From: Jacaranda mimosifolia
Taxonomy: Eukaryota > Streptophyta > Magnoliopsida > Lamiales > Bignoniaceae
Direction of reading: 5' to 3'
Length of the DNA stretch: 64,000 nucleotides
Assembly: GCA_018894105.1 (NCBI GenBank)
Contig: CM032133.1
Span: 248,001-312,000 of the forward strand
In this document: positions 36,241-48,432 of the stretch, in pieces
Numbering within the stretch: the stretch's first letter is position 1
Layout: every line of letters begins with the position of its first letter
Translations under genes and position numbers: made by a program
The notes under the pieces: generated by a model
The model's input: only the letters and a program-made list of their open reading frames with translations
Database searches by the model: none
What the model was told of the DNA's origin: nothing

Positions 36241-39200
36241 GGGGCAAAGGTTAATTACCCCCCTATGAAAATGGGAAAGAGCAAAAAATCCTCTTAAAAA
36301 AAAATAAAAAATAGGTAGTTCCCCCCTTTATGTACTTAAAAAAGTAGCAAATTACCCCCCCCCCCCCCCAACATCCCACAGTGCATATCATGTGTAGTTG
36401 GTTCTAGGATTTTTGTTGTTGAAATTTCCATTTTATTCCTGAATGTCAACCGTTGGATCAATTGAAAAAAATTGATAGTTTAGATTACTTCTACAGATAA
36501 AAAAAAAATATATATATATATATATATACATGCATAATATATCATTAAATATAGACATTTAAATATAACTATATTTATATTGTAGTGTCCCATATTTTTT
36601 CCTATTTTTAAATCTTAATTAATTGAGATTAATCAATTATTTAGGAATAACTAAATCTTATTTATTGCTATTACCTTGGATTCTTATTAAAATCTAAGGA
36701 AAAAAAAATATCAAATAAATAATAACATACAAGCAAATATGTAGATAAAGATAGAATTTTTAGCAATTCTAATTCTCATAGAACTCCTAATTTATTAGGA
36801 CTCCTCCATATCACATTCAAACAACTTCTTCTCTCTACAATACATATTCAAACCTTCATATTTTCCAGCAAAATATTTTTTCTTAGAAAGCTCTCAACCC
36901 ATTCATCTCCTTCGAAGAAATCCTAAACGGTAGGGCAAGAAAAAGATTGCTAAGAAAACTCAACGTTGTCGACTCTTGTTCTCCCTACTTCACAGTTATG
37001 ATCCCATATTTAAATTATGATATAAACATAAGTTCTGATTGAACTATACCTCACAATATTTGCATTTTTTATGCGTTTGATAATTGCAAAATTCAATAGT
37101 TGATGCAATTATGTTTTGATTTTCTCCAAAATAGATATTTCTGACAGATTTACTACTTCTTCCCAATAGAATTAAGCAAAATGATCAGCATACAAATTTT
37201 AGATCTATGTCTTAAGTTTCTAATTCCTACTAAATCACCTGAATACAATTTATATAGAGAATGTTATGATCAAAATACTAAGATGTGTCAAGTCTAGAAA
37301 TACAGAATTTTGATATTTCAAAAATAGATAATTTTGACTCTTTTACTACTTGATCTCGATAGAATTAAGTAATGGGATGAACATATCTCTTAGGTATTTA
37401 TGGCCATCTTAATCATTTCAATTCGATATATGGAGACTAAGTTATGACTAAAATACAAAGGTGTGGCAAGACAGAAAATATCGGGCTTTGATTTTCTTAG
37501 AACAGAATATTGTGACACCTTCTGCTAGTTGATTTCGATTTAATTTGGCAATATGGTCAACATAAGAACTGAATATCTATCTCTTAGGTTTTTACAGTCA
37601 TTTGAATCACTTTAATCCGATACATAGGGAGAAAGTTATGGCTATATAGTGTGGCAATATAGAAAATACAGGACTTTAATTATCCTAGAACAGAATACTG
37701 TGACAACTTTTACTATTCAATTTTGATTTAATTGGTAATAAGGTCAGCATATTAATTGTAGATCTATATCTTAGGTTTTTGCAGGATTTTGAATCACCTT
37801 CATTTGAGGTATATAGTAAAAGTTATAGCTTAGATACAACCAAGTGTCACATTAAAATTTTTCCTAATAATTGGAAATCTGCTTTTGCACCACTGCCGCC
37901 TCTTGAAGTCGATTTCTCTCTCTTATATTAGCCAATTTAGATTGCATCGTCAACATAAAAGTTTTAGTACTGTTTCTTAGCTTGTAATGCCATAAGAATC
38001 GAACCAATCAGATATCTAAAAAAAAGTTATGAGCAAACTAACAAAGTACGTATTAAAGGACAAATTCTTGATACGTTTTGTGAGTATGTATGTACTAGGC
38101 TGGTGACATAGAAAATTTTTGTTAGTATTGGTTTTAGAGTTTTATTGATCATTGTCTTGATTTCTTGGATGAATTTGAGGTTAGAATTCATGGATCAAAT
38201 CAGAATGTTGATTGAATTTAATACTACTCTTATGTCAACAGGTGTTTTGGGACTTTAGCTATTAGGGTCAACCCTTGATCCTATTGATAAGTACTATGAG
38301 TGTCTAAACTTATATGTATTACATAATACCTTTCAAAACCCAGAAGGTTATATACTGTAATGCATTCTATGAAACTTTTCTTCAATTTTGCACTGCACTA
38401 TATTTATATTCCACTATGCAAGTAAAATTTTCGTATTTTGTTAAAAGTTAAAAGAAAACTTGTTCTTTTATGATCTGTCTTTATTTAATAATGTTTCTAG
38501 ACTAGCAGTTAAATTTAGTGATTAATTAATGACTGAATTTACTATTACTGTTATTGTTAGTTGGATCCAACTTGGTCCGAGGGAATTCACTGGGCAGCAA
38601 CATGCTTGCCGGTTGAAACCTAAGCCCCCATGGCCTAATCCCCTTAGTGCACAACAGAAGCCATTTGTGGCTGAGGTGGGTCGTAGGATTTTCAAAGAAC
38701 ATAAGCTCGAGCATTGTTTGGTAAGGTCGCACCTTAATCAGAGTGATAAGGAGTTATTACGGTGGGAGTCATAAGGTTGACTGGCTACACAAACACTGGT
38801 TCAATCATCGCATTTAATTATTGGCCTACTAAAACTGTTTACCGTTAATTTCGTTTTACTACTGTATAATGCATAATTATTTTTCAATATCTTCTCGAAT
38901 GTTTATAACTATTTTTCATTGTTACTCAAGTGTTTATAACTGTTTTTACTAATTTTCTCAATTATTTATCATTGAGCATCTTTTAATCATGATATACTCA
39001 CACTCTATTTTTCTTTAACTTCTTTTTGGCAGACCTAGACCCTAACCCTAGTGAGGAGGTGGACCCACTTTCGATGAGAATCAGAATTGAGGTTTTATTT
39101 TGGACCTTTGCAGTGGTCTAGCTCTATTTTGTATTAGCTTATTAGTTTATGTTTTTATGGACATTTAGTTGGAGTTAGAGTTTTCAGCATTTTGAGTTTT

Positions 39201-40042
39201 TTTCGTTGCAAGAGTTATTTGGATAATTATGAATGTTTGGATTCTCTATTATTTAAGAACATGATTTTGGTTAGATGATATTATTTATTTGGGATTGAGT
39301 TTCTTGCCTCGAGACTAAACTGCATGGTTCAATTTTAGGGCGTGACATATATATAGTTAAATATATGTATATATATATATATATATAAACCCAGCACCCA
39401 CCCCCATCAACCCACCCAACCCTCCCCCACCTAACGAGCGGCAACCAGGGGACCTCCATGGCCGCATTTGTAGGAGGCAATGGAGGCCACTGTGAGGGGC
39501 GGCCATGGCTGTCGCTCGTGGGTAGGTAAGATGGGGTGGGGGTAGGGTTATTATATAAAATATAATATAAAATAAATATATTATGTATAAATATATACAT
39601 AAATATATTTATGTATTTATAATGTATTATATTCTATATTATATTATATATTTATGTATTTATATATTTATATATTTATATTTTATATTTATATTTGTAT
39701 ATATATAAATAAAAAAATAAATTAGAAATGTGGAAATAAAAAAAATTAAAAATAGTTTCTCAATTTAAAAATAAAAAAATTGGCATAAAGGAGATGAAAA
39801 AAGATATATAAAAATATATTTAAAAAGAATAAATAAATAAAATTAAAAATATATGAAATAATTAGGGGTAGTATAGTTTTCATACATTGAAATTAGGGCT
39901 GAACTACAACAAGTCATGAAGGGGAAGCAGTGTGCATAATTTTTAAAATCATAAGGAGGTTTGTTGCTTTTTTTTATTTATTTTTATAAGGGATTGTTTT
40001 GCTCTTTTCCATTTTCACAAGGTGGTAAAATACAATTTGCTC
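36241..40042. mobile_element. Middle TIR element of the nest
   Basis: Left arm: GGGGCAAAGGTTAATTACC then TATGAAAATGGGAAAGAGCA. Right arm, reverse-complemented: AGAGCAAATTGTATTTTACC then TGTGAAAATGGAAAAGAGCA. Both are followed by an A-rich AATCC(T/C)(C/T)T stretch. Flanks share ATGTATG. Without the solo LTR inside it the element is about 1.0 kb. A GC-rich segment at 39390-39545 could be captured sequence. Class is probably Mutator-like by the length of the arms; the target duplication is not firm. Confidence 0.62.
36581..39347. mobile_element. 2.77-kb solo LTR, gypsy-like, with TATAT duplication
   Basis: Starts TGTAGTGTCCCATATT and ends TTTTAGGGCGTGACA, i.e. TG...CA termini. TATAT occurs directly on each side (36576-36580 and 39348-39352). 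There is no gag or pol homology inside and no second copy nearby, so it reads as a solo LTR left by recombination. Long LTRs with such termini are usual in some Ty3/gypsy chromovirus lineages (inference). The duplication lies in TA-rich DNA, which weakens it. A 246-base open frame at 38529-38774 has no domain and is probably chance. Confidence 0.6.
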
Positions 40043-40474
40043 TATGTATGTGTATATACTTATAATTTATATATATATAATATACATATATGTTTATATA
40101 TTTCTATATTTAAAGGTAGAGATAAAATGATTATTTTACCAAATTTATCAATTTTAATGATAGACTATTGACATCAAATGGTATTTGTAATTTCTTCATA
40201 ATTGTGAATCTTTTTATAAATAAACCACATCTCAGGGGTGTAGATAATTAATCCTTAAATTATTAAAGGAAATGGTTTAATTTCTACTTCTATTACTTTA
40301 ATTATGATGGAGGTGGTTCCTAGATAGCCATGATTTTTCAATTTATGTTTGTTCTAAGATGGAGATTAAATCATCTAAATATTAATGGTTAAAAAGTGGG
40401 TATATGATAATAAGTTAAAGCCATGATACATGACCATGAAAAGCCCTGCTTTAATTCCAACATATATACAATCA

Positions 40475-40520
40475 CCCCCCCCCCCCCACCCCCCCCCCCC
40501 ACCCCCCAAAAAAAAAAAAC
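40475..40520 (+). repeat. Poly-C / poly-A low-complexity tract
   Basis: Runs of C broken by single A bases, followed by about twelve A. Length may be unreliable. Confidence 0.85.
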
Positions 40521-40827
40521 CTATAAAGTTGACAAATAAGTAGCCAAAATACTAACACATATTTTAGATGTATAGTTGTTCAGATTGCCAGAACAAAGTC
40601 TACATCGAGTTTAGTACCACTAAAATGACAATAACAAGTTAAAAATTTAAATGGCTCCAAGTAATTTACGTGAGTTTATTCTTTTTTACAAGTGATATAT
40701 AGAACAACTAATTCAGATTCATACTAATACTATATATGCCAATGGCATCATTACTATTGCGGCCTCATACATTTTCCCTTTCCTGACAGGATGCATGCAG
40801 TTAAATTTGGTTCATTAAATATTCCTC

Positions 40828-42976
40828 TCATACTTTGGTAAGAACAACAAGAGTGGTGATGGACTTGATATCATCTTTTGCCAATTCTTGATCGATCAAT
40901 CTCCCGTAATGGTCGAAAAGCTTGTCCAAGATTGCCTCTCCAAAGCGGTGTGCTATCATTGATTCTTGAATGGACCTCACGGTCTTGGCAACTGCCATTC
41001 CATAGCTTGGATAATTCCCAGCGTCTTTCTCCATTTCAAACATATCAACCAGCTCCACTTTGAAAGAACCCTCCTTTCTTATTTCATCTTCCAACTCTTC
41101 TTTTGATGGTGCGTAAAAGTGGACCTCGTAACAATCTAATTTTTCCTCCTCAATTTCCCCCTATAAATGGTTAAAAGGGAAAAAGAAGAAAAAAAGAACT
41201 CCCAAAATTAGGGACTAGAATTTTGGATACAAATGATAGTAGAAGAACTACAAGCCACTTGCAAAAGTTTATTTTGGTGGCATTGGACCACATGCCACAA
41301 TAATTAATTGGTGCACAATGTATATGTACTATTATTATCATATAAAGATAAAAGAGACGATTTTATTATATATTAATGGATCTTCCACTTGAACATGATG
41401 TACATGTTCATTGATAAGACATCACTTGATATACTTATTTTATGATTGTAAGTCGAATAAAATATATTAAATAAATTATAATAATATCGGTATAGAGAAA
41501 ATATGTGGTCCCCAACAACTCTTTTGAATCTCTTCTATGCATAATGCCACTTGCCATTTATTTTATCTTAAATTGGTTAAGCAAGAAGGAATAGTTAACT
41601 ATATAAGAGCTACAGGGCATGGTTGTGTTTCGTGGTTTATATGTATGCACGTATGTACCTGATTAACGAGGGTGGCTAAAGATTGGTAGAGAAGTTCCCA
41701 GAAGAATGAATTGCCCCTATCGACATGGTACGGACCGCTCCTTCCCAACAAAATCAGCACCATTCGCCCTCCACTGATAAGTTCCTCGGACCGTGACTTT
41801 AGGAACAAGGACAGGTCCTCTTGGAACTGTTTAAAGTATGCCTGGGATACCTGTGGTGGGCTCTTCTCAGATATGTATATGCTTTTTTTGTTTATTGACG
41901 AACCCTGTTCGTCAAAAATACCTGGAGGAACCTGCAGATAATTTGACAATTGATTTCATTATCGGCCCGAATATATCGACTCAAATAAAATATATGTATA
42001 GGGGGCCGAAAATATTTTTCTAGAAATTAACACTCCAAATGAAGGCATATATATGTTGAAACTTGTAAGTGTTCTCCCTGCCGCCAGTCCAGCTAGCTAC
42101 ATGATGTAGCTAGTTTTATCCTTTCAATTCAATATTCTTAATATATATATATATATATATATAAAATAAGTTTATGATTCACTTGTAAGTAAATTAATAT
42201 GGAAAGCTTTCCCACAAGATATATAAGAAATTAAGACGAGGACGACCGACCCTGGATAGCCAGTGCAAACTGTTGGAGGAATAAATAAAGTGCAAGCAAT
42301 TGTCCGGAAACAGTCTGCCATAAAATGTGCCAGGGTAACCAGCTATGTAAACAGGCGGCCCACCATGATTTCTTCCTTTCTTCAGCTCCCTGTACAAATC
42401 GGGCAAGGCTTGAAAAATTGTGTTGAAATCATTTGTTGGGAGATCATTCAGGTACACCCGGAATTCGGGTGATGGTTGCATGATATTTCGACTGGCCTTT
42501 TCCACACCATCCACAAGTTCTTTAATGTTTGATAGTGTGTTAGGCCCAGATGAACAGCCCAGGTCAGCTATGCCTAAACTCTTCGGCCTTGTCGCTAAAA
42601 ACATTTCTTCTATGGTCTCTAAGGTTATGTGTTTCACTTTATCAGCAGCCCTTTTCTATCAGCAAAGAATAATTAACAAAAAGGTTAATTTTAGCAGAAT
42701 ATGTACATATGTTGCAGCATAATGGACGACCAGCCTAATTCAATTCCATTTTTATATGTACATATCATGAATACTACCTCCTTACTTAGAAAACATTTAC
42801 GGATCAGGACAGAAAACATTTACGGATCAAGACGAAAGAGATAGAAGAAGAAGAAACAGTAGCACAAGAGACAATATATAGAGAGATTGACATTAATTGA
42901 CCTGAAGTGAAGAATTCTTGGAATAGCTGGTGTCTCCAAGCCCTCCTTTCATGTGGAAAACTTTCTCAAGGTCCAT
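40828..42976 (-). CDS. SABATH-family carboxyl/N-methyltransferase, four exons
   Basis: Seen: minus-strand exons 42976-42902, 42655-42251, 41931-41659 and 41160-40828, all phase 0 with GT-AG borders, give about 361 residues from [20 protein letters not shown], near the family's usual 360-380. Lys10 and Gln25, which contact the substrate carboxylate in salicylate methyltransferase, are both present. The SAM motif [11 protein letters not shown] is at about 54-64, [10 protein letters not shown] follows, and [10 protein letters not shown] precedes SSNSLHWLS. Known: SABATH enzymes transfer methyl from SAM to small acids (salicylate, benzoate, jasmonate, IAA) or xanthine nitrogens. The His in SLHWLS is typical of benzoate/jasmonate-type and many other members; dedicated salicylate enzymes have Met. 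The substrate cannot be set. The donor after exon 2 (AGG|GTCGGT) is weaker than the others. No in-frame stops. Confidence 0.88.
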
Positions 42977-43403
42977 GGTGATCAAAGTGTTTGATGAGGT
43001 CTGGCGAGAAAGCACGAGTCTGTTGTCCCCTTTTAAAGACAGGTTTTGCGGGCAAGAGCAGTACCTCTTGTAATACACATTTGCCTAAATTTTTAGGTCA
43101 AATAAAACTATTTGTTATTATATGTATACTATCAACAAAATAATTTAATATATTTGGAAATATGTGTAATTTGATTGCGGTGGTACTTGTAATTTGCCTT
43201 GAAACGTTTTTTCTTCCTATTATTTTAATGTTGCAAATGAGATCATTGTATAATATATATATATATATATATTATATAACATAGAGCAATTTGATTATTG
43301 TTGATTTTTAGATGAAGGTTAACAGCTAAATTATGTTATACTTGTATTCTATATATCTCTAATTCTTCACAAATTAAATGAAAATTAATTTATTTTTATA
43401 ATG
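42977..43403. other. 5' flank of the first SABATH gene
   Basis: The upstream region of the minus-strand gene. A TTTAAAAG phrase (about 43034-43041, minus strand) could serve as a weak TATA element. A (TA)n array lies at about 43252-43272. No other gene is seen. Confidence 0.4.
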
Positions 43404-43869
43404 CACTATGAAAAAGCACTGTTTTTCTAACAGATTTTCAAGAGAATTATGAGGGAATGCAAGTTTTTTAGAAATTTGACTGTAAATCGATGGAAAATTG
43501 TTAAAAAATTTGGAGGTGGTTTGATGCAAAAAGGCGCAAAAGTATCCAATGAAAATTCCATCGGAAGATGTTAAGAAGCTTTTGCTGAGGGATATTTCCA
43601 ACGGATTATCTGTCGAAATTTTTTTAATTTCTTGATTTAAAAAAAAAGAGAGTTGTTTTTCAATGAAATTTTCTTTGAAAAACTAAATGAAATTTGACTC
43701 GCGCCGCCTCCTTCTTCCAATTTGTTTCTCTCCTTCTTCCCATTTCCTCTCTTCCTACGCGTGTCCAAGCACCCACTGCTCTCACCGCTGTAGTCAGCCT
43801 CTGTCGTCCCGTCATCGCCCGCTGGTTTTTCGTTGTTCTAAGTTATTCTTTTCTTATTTTTATTTTGTT

Positions 43870-44165
43870 TTGTTAGTTTAGCATGTTAGGATGTTATTTT
43901 AGAATGATTTATATGATCTAGTTTGATTAATTGTTAGTGTATTAGTTTGATACGTTAGTTAATTTGATATGTTAGTATGATTAATTGTTAGTACATTAGT
44001 TTGATATGTTAGTATTGATATGTTAGTTTGTTTTCTAAAGTATGATTAATTGTTAGTTTAATTGATATTATAGTTTGATTTGTTAGTTTGTTTAAGTATG
44101 ATTTAGTATTGCTAATTTTTAGTTTTATACGTTAGTTTGGGAATGTTAGTATGTTTAGTTTAAAA
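43870..44165 (+). repeat. Degenerate short tandem array on GTTAGTTTGATATGTTAG
   Basis: Overlapping copies of TTAGTTTGAT, ATGTTAG and GATTAATTGTTAGT alternate for about 300 bases inside the CACTA element, just after a GC-rich patch at 43690-43830. Confidence 0.6.
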
Positions 44166-44752
44166 TTTTTAGAAATTGTTGATATCTACTTTAATATGCT
44201 AGTCTAGTATTTTAGAATTGATATTTCGTATAGAACATATAACAAGATAGGCAAATAAAATCTTTGCTTTGATAAAATTAAAATAAGGATGCAAAATCAA
44301 GTTAATAAGTCTGCAATCTTAATATTACAATCAAGCTACTAATATGAGATGCAAAATAAGATTAATCATAATAAATACCAGGCCTCGTAATCAGTCATGG
44401 GCTCCAAGTGTACTAACCAAGAGGTTGAACTATTTGGATTATGTATCAACCATGCACTATAAGAAAAAACGAGGCATTTTAGCTTAGAATTGAGTTAGGA
44501 CAACTTAAACATTCCAAAATAACCAAGGTAGCTTACAAAATGATAATTAATGTCGAGATCATAAAGAAATACTATTGACACTGAATATTTAAAAAAATCA
44601 TATAAGACAACTTAGAGTATCCAAAAAATTCTAACTAAAAATTCGACCACATCTATCTCAAAGATTTTCAAAAGTTAGAAATATAAAAAATAAAAAATTT
44701 CATCATCTTATCTTCATAATGCTATTCTAAGAACCTCAAAAAAGACAAATGT

Positions 44753-44901
44753 AATGACTCCTAAGGATTAATGCTAGTACTGTGAAATATTATTCTATGA
44801 TTATAAGTTGAATATTCACTTGAGGCCAACCTCAAGTGAAATTTTAACTTATGATTGTAGAATAATTTTTCATAGTAGTAGTATTTTTGGTAGGAAGTCA
44901 T
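44753..44901. repeat. Long imperfect inverted repeat (foldback)
   Basis: The arms are about 72 bases each: ATGACTCCTAAGGATTAATG on the left matches the inverse of the sequence ending AGGAAGTCAT on the right. The inner part pairs AATATTCACTTGAGG with CCTCAAGTGAAATTTT, meeting at about 44827 with almost no loop. It could be a foldback MITE nested in the CACTA element. No target duplication was found. Confidence 0.7.
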
Positions 44902-45859
44902 ACATAATTTCCAAATCAAATAATATTTAATTAGAAAAAGAGCATTATAGGAATCTCCAACTCCTATAATTGGTCAATAGCCTTACATGCTCAATCAAAA
45001 ATTCTTTTTAAAAATTCATTTATTCATTACATGAAATCTTCAGTCTTTCTATCTACCCGAATCTATTGTTGTAAATGACAACCAGTCAAGGATTGGAACA
45101 TTAATGGACCATTAAAAATGTCCTTTTATTACAATAATAGATCCAGATATAGAGAAAGACTTAAGAATTTTATTTTTTTTATGGAAAAGGAAAGATTGAA
45201 GAATTTATTCGATGAATGAATGATATATTTTATATAATATATATATTATATATAAACTTCAATTTCAACTAATGTGCCTTATTGAGTCTAGTTGTTAATT
45301 GTTCTTATGCATTTGATGTATGTAAATATTAAGTTTTCGTAATAATACTAATTGTTGTCCATATGTGATGTTTGTTTTTGTTTTATAGACAGTAGACCAA
45401 TTTGGTTTTCGTCCCCCTCTCATTCGCCAAGGTTGGGGTTCTAGCTGAGGTAGGGGGACGAATTCCTCCACCTATCAGACACACTTACCAACCAACCAGT
45501 CTACCACCACCTCGTTGGCTGGTCATAAATTTATGCTTACCTCATGCCTTCCTTCCATAAAAGCCACAATATTCCTCACTCGTTCTCTGCTTTTGTTGTG
45601 AGATCATCCACATACCACTCTCCACACCCACCCTCACAGCAGCATTACTGATCCCTAGCTACCACCATCTACTACACCCGTAGGCATTCCATCACCATCC
45701 ACTACCGCACCTGGCATTCAGCCATCCTCTATTACTCCACTCAACCATTCCACAGGAGCATTTGGAGCATCATCACCAGCAGTAGATTCTTCAGCTGGCC
45801 AGACATTGGGCGGCAAGGAAGGATCAACACCCCATTCATAGGGGCCGACAGGGTATACT

Positions 45860-47320
45860 TGCATCCTAAGGGATACTACAAGTGAGTTTGAATTATTATA
45901 TAAAAGCTATTTTCTTTTTGTTTTAATAATTATATGTTCATGTTAAGAATTTATGCAGGTGTATGCCATCTAGAGGCTACCAAGTTCTTAACGAGGGTGA
46001 TTAAGAACAAGGTCCAGGAACTTTATAGGACCTTGTTGGAAATTCCTCAGGCCCTTCGAGATTTGATGTACAAGGAGCAAAAGGTATATAAATGTTGTTA
46101 ATATATTTACTTTTACAAATTAAGCACATCTGTGAATTGCAAGTACACTAGTTTATTTCCTTTTTTTTGATAGAGATATGTCACTTGAGACCCCTGGCAC
46201 GAGGGTCATGTTTAGAAGGTCTTCGACAATATAGGGAATCACCAACTGAGTGACATGTATAGTCATGCTCGAAAGACAACCAAGAGGCCTGTAATAGCCC
46301 AATTTTTAGTTTATAAATCGTAAACTACTGAATTAATAAAATAATAGATGGATCAAATAAATTATATTTGGGAATCACTCAAAAATTAAATTAATTAAAG
46401 TTTAGGTAGGAATATTGGGAATTGAATGATTTAATTGTAAAAAAGAAAAGGACTTAACTGCCAAAAGTTAAAAATTTAAGGAGCCAATGTGAGCAACTTC
46501 AAAATAATTAAATTTGAACTCAATTGCTTAGAAATAGAAATGTTAAAGGTCAATGTGTAAGAAATAAAAGTTGGAGGTAGCATTCCGAAAGGAAACAAGA
46601 GCCTCCAGGCTCGGGGCGCTACAAGGATGGAATGGATTGGCGAGGACACTTGGGTTGTCCTATACCGGCACTAGCAGCCCCAATATTTTTAGAAGAAGTC
46701 GGCACAAGCCAAGAAGAATCAGGCTTATTGGACCAGTAGATCCCTCAATACCGGAGGGAGGATATCCATCGGGACACATGCTGAGTATTTAGTAAGTTTC
46801 TTACTTTTAGTCTTTAGTAAATTTAGTATATATTTGGAATATTTGTTACTTTCTTTTATATTTATAATCTTTGCATGACATGGTTGATGGAGAGGGGTTG
46901 GTGCTCTTCTCATTTGTTATTCGTTCATATTTTGATTGATGAGGACGGGTTGATGCTTTATATTTTGATTGTTGAGCTTTTGTTTTTGGGTAAGGACCAA
47001 TTTTAGGAGAGACTCTGCCAATCTTTTTCTTATATTCATTGTACTTTAGTATTATGTATATATAACACTTTTATGTCAACTTTTGTTCTCTATATAGGCT
47101 CGGGAGCTGTAGAGGCTCCTGAAGATAGAAGAGGTTTTTGCACATACCCACTAGAAATGGGCCGATAAGAGTTGGGTGGATGAAAGGACGAGAACAACTA
47201 CTGTAAGTTTATTACATATGACATATTATATAAGATCATTTTAGTTACATTACTATGCTACATTCATATATTTATTTTTATACCTTGCAGGAGAGCTTCC
47301 AGTAGCCTATAGTCTCAGTT
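45860..47320 (+). pseudogene. En/Spm-type plant transposase remnant in the CACTA element
   Basis: Coding pieces with the plant Ptta/En/Spm (Transposase_24) pattern occur in order: KFLTRVIKNKVQELYRTLLE then IPQALRDLMYKEQK (about 45976-46085), HEGHV-type WKVFDNIGNHQLSDMYSHAR then KTTKRP (about 46210-46290), WIGEDTWVVLYRH (about 46632) with SAQAKKNQAYWTS (about 46700), and ARELLRLKIEEVF-like plus WADKSWVDERTRTTT (about 47100-47200). Introns separate some pieces. Stops and frameshifts plus an insertion at 46290-46623 break the gene. This domain marks the accessory or TNPA-like gene of CACTA elements. Confidence 0.65.
46290..46623 (+). mobile_element. LTR-like insertion inside the CACTA transposase remnant
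   Basis: The segment starts TGTAATAGCCCAATTTTT and ends CTCGGGGCGCTACA. It interrupts the transposase frame between KTTKRP and EWIGEDTW. The TGTA...TACA ends and the AATAGCCC / GGGGCGCT sub-ends resemble a short gypsy solo LTR of about 334 bp. Flanks share only AGG, so the target duplication is unproven. Confidence 0.45.
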
Positions 47321-48432
47321 TCAGTCACAGGGTGTTGGGAGCAGTGCAAGGACCCAACAATCTCAAGCTAAGTTGTGGACTCAGGTTGTCGGTAGCCCCA
47401 ACAAGAAGATGTGGGTTTATGGGTTGAGCTACCAACATCGTCCTCATACACCAACATCACTCAAGAGGAGCCTAGTGCATTAGCTGCATTCCAATTGGAG
47501 GCACGCTTGGAGGCCCGTTTGCAAGCTGGTATCAATGATCTGTAGGCCATGTTCTCGGAACAATTGGGTACGATGCAGAATTTAATCTCTTAGTTGTTCA
47601 TGCAGAGGGATGCTCTGTCAGGTTTCAGTGTCCAGCCTACACTCACCCACCTTGACCTACCACTAGGAGCTCCTACCGCAGTAGGGCAATGATGACCAAC
47701 AACAGAATGAGCAGCATGATTATTTCAACTTCAGTGATGATGTTGCTGCCAACCACTAAAGAGGATTTTTTTTTTTTTTTTGGGCTTTTGTAATTACAAA
47801 TTACAACTTTTGAAACTTATATTTATAAAATTATAATTTGTTTTAATTTTTTATTCAAGTTATTTCTAATTTTCTTGTATTACAATTGTAAAATGTTTTA
47901 TATACATGTATCAACAAGTTACATGCGTAGTGCAATAAAATTTATTAAAAATAATTTTTAAAAAATAATGCATTTTTGAAAGAATTTTGAGGCCTTTCCA
48001 ATGGAAATTATTATAAATAAAAAATAATTATGATAATTACCTATCGAAAATCCATCTACATTCTGTTGGCATAAGTAAAAAATAAAAGAAAAAATATTAA
48101 AAATTCCATCAGAAAGTAGACGGAAAAGCATGGCAAAACCATCCGACAGAACAAACCATTAGAAACGCGAATAAAATGTGATAGTTGCCACTGTCAAAAT
48201 TTCATTACAAATTCAACGAGAATTCATCGAAATGTTTCCAACAGGTTGACACTAGATGGAAATCAGTCGGAAATTGATTTGCGCAAGGGTTTCTTCAATA
48301 AGAAAAATTCTGTTGTGGTTCCATTGAAAATCTGTCGGAAGCCGTTGAAAAATTCCGTTAAAAATGACAAACTTTTTTTATAGTGATGGATCAAAAGTAT
48401 ATTTAATGCACGTATGTAAACCTCTTATATAT

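Larger units (their letters stand above)
35825..40446. mobile_element. Outer Mutator-like element of a three-level nest
   Basis: The arms run about 130 bp inverted: left GGGCTTTTTTTATGGTCATG, then TTAACTTATTAT, CCACTTTTTAACCATT and AAATTGAAAAATG; the right end is the inverse with few changes (35825-35955 versus about 40310-40446). The flanks TGATTTAAT (35816-35824) and TGCTTTAAT (40447-40455) agree at 8 of 9 bases, fitting a Mutator-type 9-bp duplication. No transposase is seen. The interior holds a GC-rich patch at about 36105-36230 (possibly captured host DNA) and a second TIR element at 36241-40042. Confidence 0.75.
43404..48385 (+). mobile_element. CACTA (En/Spm) element with ATG target duplication
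   Basis: Left end CACTATGAAAAAGCACTG, right end the inverse of CACTATAAAAAAAGTTTG, with ATG on both sides (43401-43403 and 48386-48388). CACTA termini with a 3-bp duplication define the superfamily. Subterminal regions at both ends carry repeated phrases on TCC(A/G)(A/T)CGGA and CATCGGAA-like words in both orientations, as usual for CACTA. An En/Spm-type transposase remnant lies inside on the + strand. Length 4,982 bp. It contains a foldback sequence (44753-44901) and an LTR-like insertion (46290-46623). Confidence 0.82.

Noticed and set aside
38529..38774. 81-codon open frame inside the 2.8-kb solo LTR
   Set aside because: No recognisable domain and no partner exons. The overlapping minus-strand frame is equally long, as expected for chance in a locally GC-balanced stretch.
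44455..44490. CACTATAAGAAAAA preceded by ATG as the left end of the CACTA element
   Set aside because: It also matches the duplication ATG, but its subterminal sequence does not resemble the right end at 48385. The end at 43404 (CACTATGAAAAAGCACTG followed by an ACAGATTTTCAA phrase) matches the right end much better. It may be a trace of another CACTA element with no partner end found.
46571..46913. 73-codon + frame as a separate gene
   Set aside because: It straddles the LTR-like insertion boundary at 46623 and reads the transposase remnant out of frame.
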